Below are positions 20,001 to 25,214 of a stretch of DNA of 25,214 bases, piece by piece; within the stretch, counting starts at the first letter, position 1, and each line of letters starts with the position of its first letter. Both the position numbers and the translations under genes were made by a program. Origin of the DNA: Hymenopellis radicata (lineage: Eukaryota > Basidiomycota > Agaricomycetes > Agaricales > Physalacriaceae); contig JADNRX010000727.1 in the NCBI GenBank assembly GCA_015501595.1, positions 1 through 25,214 on the forward strand, written 5' to 3'. The notes under the pieces are model-generated. The model made no database searches. It saw only the letters and a list, made by a program, of their open reading frames with translations, and was not told the DNA's origin.

Positions 20001-20493
20001 TAACTCTCGCTATACTCTACATCGTTGCTGTCATACTGTACCAGTAGTTTTCTTGTATTCACTTGTTAACATATGTATCGCGCTACTTATCCTATGTAGT
20101 CCCGCTTCCCTAGTACTAATTGAAGTGCCAGAGTCTTTCTCTTTGAGTTTCGCATGTGTACTTCTGTGCTTGTTATCTTGGGAAGTTGTTTGGTCCGTGC
20201 GCATTGCCCAAATACGGGCTTGCATGCACGTGCCTTTGTTTACCACTCTCACAACCCTACCACCACCATCCCTCCACCATCGGTGCCCCAGAACGCATAG
20301 GTACGCGTTTTTTCTTTTTCTTCTTTCTTTTCTTTCTTTTTTTCGCCCGCTCCACCAACGTCGCGTGCTGGGTCTGTCGACTCCACCACGGGACGCGCCA
20401 ATGCGCGACGTTGGTGGGTGCCCTTTATGCCCTCTTTTGTTCTCTTAATCTTCTCTCTCTCGTATTTCTAGTCTCTGATGTTCTATCTTTTAG
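20001..20493 (+). promoter_or_regulatory. Upstream region of the TET/JBP gene with a pure pyrimidine tract
   Basis: Contains an uninterrupted C/T run at 20308-20344, about 150 bp before the ATG at 20494. The ATG directly follows TCTTTTAG, so the leader may include a spliced 5' UTR intron (a GTACGCG donor-like sequence is at 20301). No other gene seen here. Confidence 0.45.
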
Positions 20494-22154
20494 ATGACTC
20501 GAACGACACGCGCCGGAATCATTTTCAGTCCTTTTACTTTAGGCACACCGTTTGTTTGTGATGTCGACGCTGGGGATCTGTTATGCGCTCGGTTCGCGGA
20601 ACTGGATGCGATGGACGACATAGACGCGGAGGAGGCTGACGAGGAATTGGAGAATGAGGCGGAGGATGAACCCCAGATTGCACATGTCGTGCGTATTTTT
20701 TTGGCCTGAGTTTCTCATACTTATTCACGGCCCCCTAGCACGCGCCAAGCCACACATGCACCGGTGCCGACGCTACTACCTCGCGCAAATTTCCCATCTT
20801 ACGCGCTCGACCTCCTCCGCTGAACATTCCATCGACGCTCATGCCCTCCCCCCCTCTCTCGCCCCTCACACCCCCACCACCCTCACCGTCTTCTTCCCCG
20901 CATGCAAATTCCATGCCATTAGACCCCGATTCCTCATGTCCAGATGCCTCCCTTTCCTCAGCACCTCTCCGTGGCAAGGACGCACGCCAAAACGGCTCAC
21001 ATCGCCGCTGAGCCGCCAAAAAACGCAGAGAACGCAACGCGGAGGGAGACGATATGAAGGAGTCGACGCGACGTCATGTAGCCGAGGCCATGGCCAATGT
21101 CATGGAGTTCGACGTTGATGCGGAGGAACTCCCGGTCAACTCTACAGGCTTTGGAGGACTGCGCCGATCCTTTGCCAAGGATAAACGCGATGCCGAATCT
21201 CTGTGTGCGCAACCAGGCTGGCGTCATCTTCGCTACGAGAATGGTCAAGGGAGTATTCCCTTAGTGGATCGCAAGCGCCGGATGATCGCGTGCATTGGGG
21301 GTACGCCGCAGGATGTCGCGCGTTGGACTTCCGAAGTTGTTGAGCCTTTAGAGAAAGCGATCGAGGAGGGCTCTCGTAAGGTGAAATTTTCCAAGAAGGA
21401 AAAGCGACACAAGCGTGGACCTTTCGCGGCTACCGCCATCGGAGTTTCGCATGGAGGAGGGGAAAAGGTAAAGAATTTTGTCTACCTCTTTATGAATGTC
21501 CATGCCCATCCGTTTGCAGCGTCCGGGTAATAGACGACTTTCTAAGACTGCCCGAAAGTTCATGGAGGGTCTGCTGGTGAATCCGGCTGTACAACGCGCA
21601 TCGGGCTTTCTTAACCGTATGTAACCATTCTATATTTATTGGGCCCGCCGCATAACTAACTTTTTACAGATCTTTTTCGAACATACAACAGGCCCATGTA
21701 TGATGTATATGCGGCACATCAACAGGCACTTCATAATGCCCACCCTCGCCTCCGCAAGAACTTCGACAATAGTGTTTTCTCATGTCTGACAGTTAACAGT
21801 GGCCCGAAGACAGTTACCGACCCCCACGCCGACAGCGCAAACCGCCCCGATGGATGGTGCGGTATCACATGCTGTGGGCCGTTCGACTACAAGCGAGGCG
21901 GTCAACTCGTTCTCTGGGACCTCAAACTTGTCATCGACTTCCCTCCCGGATGCACCATTTTCATTCCATCCGCCCTCCTTGTGCATTCTAATTGTCCCAT
22001 CCAATCCGGGGAGCGTCGCTACTCGATGACGCAGTACACTGCTGGCGGATTATTTCGCTGGGCTGCGAATGGTTTCCAGAACCAGGAAGTATTCTGGAGG
22101 AATGCTTCGGACGAGGAGCGGGAACAATGGTTGGCGGATCGTGCGACACGTTGA
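20494..22154 (+). CDS. JBP1/TET-type 2-oxoglutarate/Fe(II) dioxygenase, one in-frame TGA
   Basis: Four exons in consistent phase: 20494-20688, 20739-21467, 21520-21616 and 21670-22154 (501 codons counting the stop). The double-stranded beta-helix core lies at about residues 375-480. The iron-binding HxD is in TDPHADSAN (His about 393, Asp about 395), then DGWCGITCCGPFDYKRGGQ and LVLWDLKLVIDFPPG. The second iron His is in LLVHSNCPI (about 446), and the 2-oxoglutarate Arg in GERRYSMTQY (about 456-457). These match the fungal 2OGFeDO JBP1/TET family, which oxidises 5-methylcytosine or related bases. The N-terminal half is acidic, then Ser/Pro-rich, then basic. A TGA at 21009-21011 sits in HRR*AAKKRRER and is one C-to-T change from CGA (Arg). 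Everything after it is clean. It is the last gene of the element. Confidence 0.85.
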
Positions 22155-22362
22155 GAGCGGGGTCTCGCACTTTTCCCCATTATTCCTTAGGTGTCTTACT
22201 TCCAGATGTGCATCTACTTCATAGATTACTATTTTGTACCCGTTCTATATTTTGAACCTCTATTATATCTGATATCTGTTGTACATCAATCTTGTGTGTA
22301 ATTGAGAGCATTGGGAACCTAAATTACTACAAGAAAACATGTTTTTAAACAGTGAAAAGATA
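22155..22362. other. 3' flank of the dioxygenase inside the element
   Basis: AT-rich, no open frame of note. It probably carries the polyadenylation region of the dioxygenase gene. Confidence 0.4.
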
Positions 22363-22452
22363 TAGGTTCGCAAGGGTCCGTGACCCGATATGGTGGCTAT
22401 ATAGCTTCGCTTCGTGTTCGACCGTGACGCGATATGCGAATATACGGTCGAA
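22363..22452 (+). repeat. Right subterminal repeats and small hairpin
   Basis: TAGGTTCGC at 22363-22371 is followed by GTGACCCGATATGG at 22380-22393, a direct counterpart of 12748-12775. A further copy, GTGACGCGATATGC, is at about 22424-22437. TTCGACCGT (22418-22426) and ACGGTCGAA (22444-22452) form a perfect 9-bp inverted pair overlapping the terminal repeat. Confidence 0.65.
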
Positions 22453-22461
22453 ACGTTACAG
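22436..22461 (-). repeat. Right terminal inverted repeat
   Basis: The reverse complement begins CTGTAACGTTTCGACCGTAT and matches 12731-12756 at 23 of 26 positions. It is followed by TA at 22462-22463 and then by the resumed frame of the split gene. Confidence 0.88.
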
Positions 22462-22463
22462 TA

Positions 22464-23979
22464 TGCTGCATTCCTGACCATCGTACTGCTCTTGAGCAAC
22501 ATCGTGATAAATGTGAGTTATATCGTCTCATTATAACTATTACTTACTATTTTATTTTAGTACTCAAAGCTGGCAGCTCTAGCCAAAGTTCAGACTCTTC
22601 GCCTTCAATACCCTCTCAAAGTAGCACACCCAGCAGAGCTTCGCCATCTACTCCCTCCTCATCTACTCGTAATACTCCACAAGCTCAGCCATTCAAGCAC
22701 CTCAGCAAGTATTATGCGGAGCATCTCAATTCGTTTTCTGCTCCCTCTTCTCCTCTTGCAGAAAAAAGTTCTCGTCAGAAGCTTGCTCGTGCCGCTCAGC
22801 ATATTGTTAACATACTATGGTTTAACGTCAGTTCTATCCTTCTTCAGTCTAGTAAAATTACGCTTATTCTCTTAATAGACGAACGATACACCTCCCAATC
22901 GTCTCAAGACAACGGTCGACACTCTTCCTCGTTTTCAACCCTTAGACGCAGATATTCTTCTTGCCTCTCTCAAGCTATCCATTCTCAAACACTTCTGCAC
23001 TGTTGGCGAAGACAATCGTTGGGTACTGCAGGATACTCCAATCGAAAATGTCAAGAACGGTCAAACAGTTGTCTTAGGTGCAGCATCCCTCTTAGGTACT
23101 TCATGTCCCTCCGCCGCTAGCCCCAGTAGTGCACTTCCAACTGCTTCATCGTCAACATCATCGCCCAGAAAGCGTAGTCGGTAAGTTTATATTCCTCTCA
23201 ATTGTCTTCAGTTCTCATTTCTGATCATTATTCTAGATCTATGGAATCTATCCTTGAGATTACTGATGGTTCTGAGGACGAACAGCACTCTACTCCTATT
23301 AAAAAAGAGTACGTACCTAGCTAATCTATCTTATCATTGCTCATCGTGCATTTTAGACAATTTACTCAACCGATTTTCGGCAACAATCGACCTATCAAAA
23401 AAGAGTTAGTCTATCACTAATCTGAAGTCAACCGTTGACTTACTTAGATTGTAGAAAACTTGATGATTCTATGTCGACGACTGCAGCATCGGCTGATGTC
23501 TTTGATGATGAGATTCAAATTATCAGGTATTTCCAGTTGTAAATCTACGTCTGTTGCTTATAGTTTCTTATTAGCTCTAATATTCCTTCCCCAAAAAATA
23601 CGCCACATAAAACATCGTCCAATAATTCTCGTACATCCTCTCGTTCCAAATCGTAAGTCTCTTCTTCTTGGATTCTACTTCATTGATCTTATATAAATAT
23701 AGGATATTTCCATATACTTACGCATGTGAAATGCAGCAGTACTTCATGAAAATGCAGCCCCACCTTGACGCAGGTCAGGTGTTAAGCGAGGCATTCTCTA
23801 AGGTAATGAAGGGTGTCGAGTATAAGAAGCAGACAGTATCTGAACATCAGCGGGCATGGGCATATCGTAACGACGATGAGAACTTTGCTATATTAGTTTC
23901 CAACGCAATCGCCGCTGGAAAAAATCCTGAGGGCAAGTGGGCTCCCATCGTTAAACAGCATAAATCACGTTCTAAGTAG
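22464..23979 (+). pseudogene. 3' part of the zinc-finger gene split by the transposon
   Basis: Continues the frame of 12506-12730 across the TA: ..LTEQP then LCCIPDHRTALEQHRDK, completing the Cys/His cluster. Exons, all phase-consistent: up to 22512, 22561-22826, 22879-23180, 23237-23308, 23357-23404, 23455-23526, 23575-23652 and 23703-23979 (TAG). After the cluster come a Ser/Pro-rich linker, a conserved-looking part with HFCTVGEDNRWVLQDTPIE, and a basic SPRKRSRS signal. Two exons end in PIKKE, which fits the SUMO-attachment consensus. The tail is charged and ends KQHKSRSK. All seven introns are 48-56 bp GT-AG. I know no function. With the 9.7-kb element in a coding exon, the full protein cannot be made unless the element is excised. 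Confidence 0.7.
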
Positions 23980-24100
23980 TCGTTATAATTTTAATTCTTG
24001 TATATTCTTCCATTCGGCCGATGATAAATTTCGTGCTACACAAAATTTCCAATCGCCACTCTACATCAACTTCATACCATCACGTTCCAGTTTTCTCAGT

Positions 24101-25085
24101 ATGCGGTTCAAGCTTACAGCCATTCAATTGTACGTCTTCAATTTAGCTATTTCATTCGTCCTTATCATTTTATAGAGGAGAAATTCCGCTACAGCGACGA
24201 GGTGAACTTCTGGAACTTGCCGTCCCACCAGAGAGCGTTACTGGAAGACGTTCCACTCGCACGACCTCTACTCCATCTTTATCTGTAGACACTCTTCTTG
24301 AGTGCGATTCCAACAAGATTCGCAATGCAACATCGGGCCAATTTTGGCGCGTACTCAGCTTGGGTGAGCAAGTGCTGTATGATTTATATACCAGAGGATA
24401 CCTTCCTGTACGTTATTTTAAAATTTCATCAATCAATCATATTAAATTTTATTAGATATTTAACGAACAGGCTGCTCAGCCAGTAGCAGAGGCAGCAGAG
24501 GCAGCAAAAGGCAGTGAGGCTCATGAGCGTACAGCGAAGGCAGCAGAGGAAGCCAGACATATTGAAGCCCAGCACATGGGGGAGGCCCAGCTTGTGGAGA
24601 CCCAGCGTGCAGCCAAAGCGGCGGAGGAAGCTGAGGCGGCGGAGGAAGCTAGACGCATGGAAGCCCAACATATTGAGGAGGGTCAGCATGCAGCCAAGGC
24701 GGCGGAGGAAGCTGAGGCAGTAGAGGAAGCCCGACGCATTGAAGCCCAGCGTATCGAGGAGGCTCAGCGTGCAGCTCAGGCAGCGGAGGAAGCCAGACGC
24801 ATGGAAGCCCAACGTATCCAGGAGGCTCAGCACGCAGCTCAGGCAGCGGAGGAAGCCAGACGCATGGAAGCCCAGCGTATCCAGGAGGCTCAGCACGCAG
24901 CCAAGGCGGCGGAGGAGGCTGAGGCAGTAGAGGAAGCCCGACGCATTGAAGCCCAGCGTATCGAGGAGGCTCAGCGTGCAGTCCAGGCAGCGGAGGAAGC
25001 CAGACGCATGGAAGCCCAGCGTATCCAGGAGGCTCAGCACGCAGCCAAGGCGGCGGAGGAGGCTGAGGCAGAGGGAGGAGCTTGA
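24101..25085 (+). CDS. Ala/Glu-rich coiled-coil repeat protein, 3' end disturbed
   Basis: The ATG at 24101 starts MRFKLTAIQL. Exons are 24101-24129, 24176-24407 and 24456 onward, with 46- and 48-bp GT-AG introns in phase. The N-terminal ~100 residues (EIPLQRRGELLELAVPPESV; SGQFWRVLSLGEQVLYDLYT) look like a folded unit of no family known to me. From about residue 110 the protein is a long repetitive helix built on AAEEARRMEAQRIQEAQH, a 21-residue (63-bp) unit with longer variants, which should form a coiled coil. The frame ends at TGA 25083-25085, but the DNA repeat continues to 25214 with single-base insertions (near 25092, 25111, 25117 and 25151). The true end is therefore probably beyond the window. 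It follows the split zinc-finger gene by 121 bp on the same strand. Confidence 0.65.
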
Positions 25086-25214
25086 GGCAGTATGAGGAAG
25101 CCCGACGCAGATTGGAAGCCCAGCGTATGGAGGAGGCTCAGCGTGCAGCTCCAGGCAGCGGAGGAAGCCAGACGCATGGAAGCCCAACGTATCCAGGAGG
25201 CTCAGCACGAGCCC
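24537..25214. repeat. Coding minisatellite (63-bp unit and variants)
   Basis: GCCCAGCGTATC(C/G)AGGAGGCTCAGC recurs at intervals of about 63 bp or more from about 24745 to the window end, with earlier, more diverged copies back to 24537. The G/A-rich strand bias leaves the opposite strand open too. The array runs off the window, so copy number is unknown. Confidence 0.85.

Larger units (their letters stand above)
12731..22461 (+). mobile_element. 9.73-kb TIR DNA transposon (pogo/Fot1-like) carrying Ulp1 protease and JBP1/TET dioxygenase
   Basis: Both ends carry the 26-bp inverted repeat CTGTARCGTTTCGACCGTA.., 23/26 identical, and each is bordered by TA (12729-12730 and 22462-22463), the target duplication of the Tc1/mariner/pogo superfamily. 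Subterminal repeats lie inside each end. All genes point right: Ulp1-like protease (13042-14172), DDE_1 transposase (14874-17899), basic protein (18318-18929), unidentified gene (about 19020-20000) and JBP1/TET-type oxygenase (20494-22154). Removing the element with one TA restores a continuous reading frame in the surrounding gene, which independently fixes the borders. The transposase is uninterrupted, so the element may be able to move; two cargo genes each have one nonsense codon. Confidence 0.88.

Noticed and set aside
20970..21011. A 42-bp intron that would splice out the TGA of the dioxygenase in frame
   Set aside because: The donor GTGGCA is poor and the length is below the other introns here. 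The basic stretch on both sides (HRR / AAKKRRER) reads better with an Arg codon in place of TGA.
12731..22461. KDZ transposase expected from the presence of a TET/JBP gene
   Set aside because: No KDZ core or CxC cysteine module was seen; the only transposase readable is DDE_1.
24429..25208. 259-codon minus-strand open frame rich in LLDTLGFHASGFL repeats
   Set aside because: It is the antisense of the plus-strand coiled-coil repeat; the 63-bp unit (a multiple of three) keeps both strands open. The plus strand has an ATG, phase-consistent introns and a non-repetitive N-terminus.

Overview
The window looks like nuclear DNA of a mushroom-forming basidiomycete (Agaricomycetes). Genes are cut by many short introns (46-60 bp, nearly all GT-AG), F-box genes occur as a local paralogue family, and several protein families (F-box proteins with an N-terminal CxxC and coiled coil, JBP1/TET-type dioxygenases, GRF-like zinc-finger proteins) are typical of that group. 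All assignments are from reading the sequence; no database search was possible.

Left part (1-10.8 kb, all genes on the minus strand): three related F-box genes (348-2011, 4386-6072, 9087-10794), a broken FAD-dependent D-amino-acid-oxidase-type oxidoreductase (2401-4055) and one intact eight-exon FAD monooxygenase (6958-8704). The first F-box copy has about four frameshifts. The other two keep long open frames but share a one-base deletion at the same site. The terminal exon of an F-box gene plus flank is duplicated as a ~320-bp direct repeat on both sides of the monooxygenase.

Middle left (11.07-12.06 kb): a satellite-like stretch of 11-, 22- and 90-bp repeats fading into a very degenerate ~22-bp periodic array.

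Centre (12,731-22,461): the main discovery, a 9.73-kb DNA transposon. It has 26-bp terminal inverted repeats (23/26 identical), a TA dinucleotide at each border, subterminal repeats, and genes all on the plus strand: a Ulp1/C48-type SUMO-like protease, an intact 955-aa DDE_1 (pogo/Fot1-like) transposase, a small basic protein, an unidentified multi-exon gene, and a JBP1/TET-type 2-oxoglutarate/Fe(II) dioxygenase. The protease and the dioxygenase each carry one in-frame stop, and both stops can be explained by a C-to-T change. A DNA-base oxidase and a deSUMOylase-like protease travelling with a pogo-type transposase is an unusual combination.

The element sits inside another gene. Its left part (12,097-12,730, GRF-like zinc finger plus a second Cys-rich motif) and right part (22,464-23,979, eight exon segments) join in frame across one TA, in the middle of a Cys/His cluster. 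Downstream is an Ala/Glu-rich coiled-coil repeat gene (24,101 to beyond the window) whose last ~130 bp are frameshifted, perhaps because a contig end is near.
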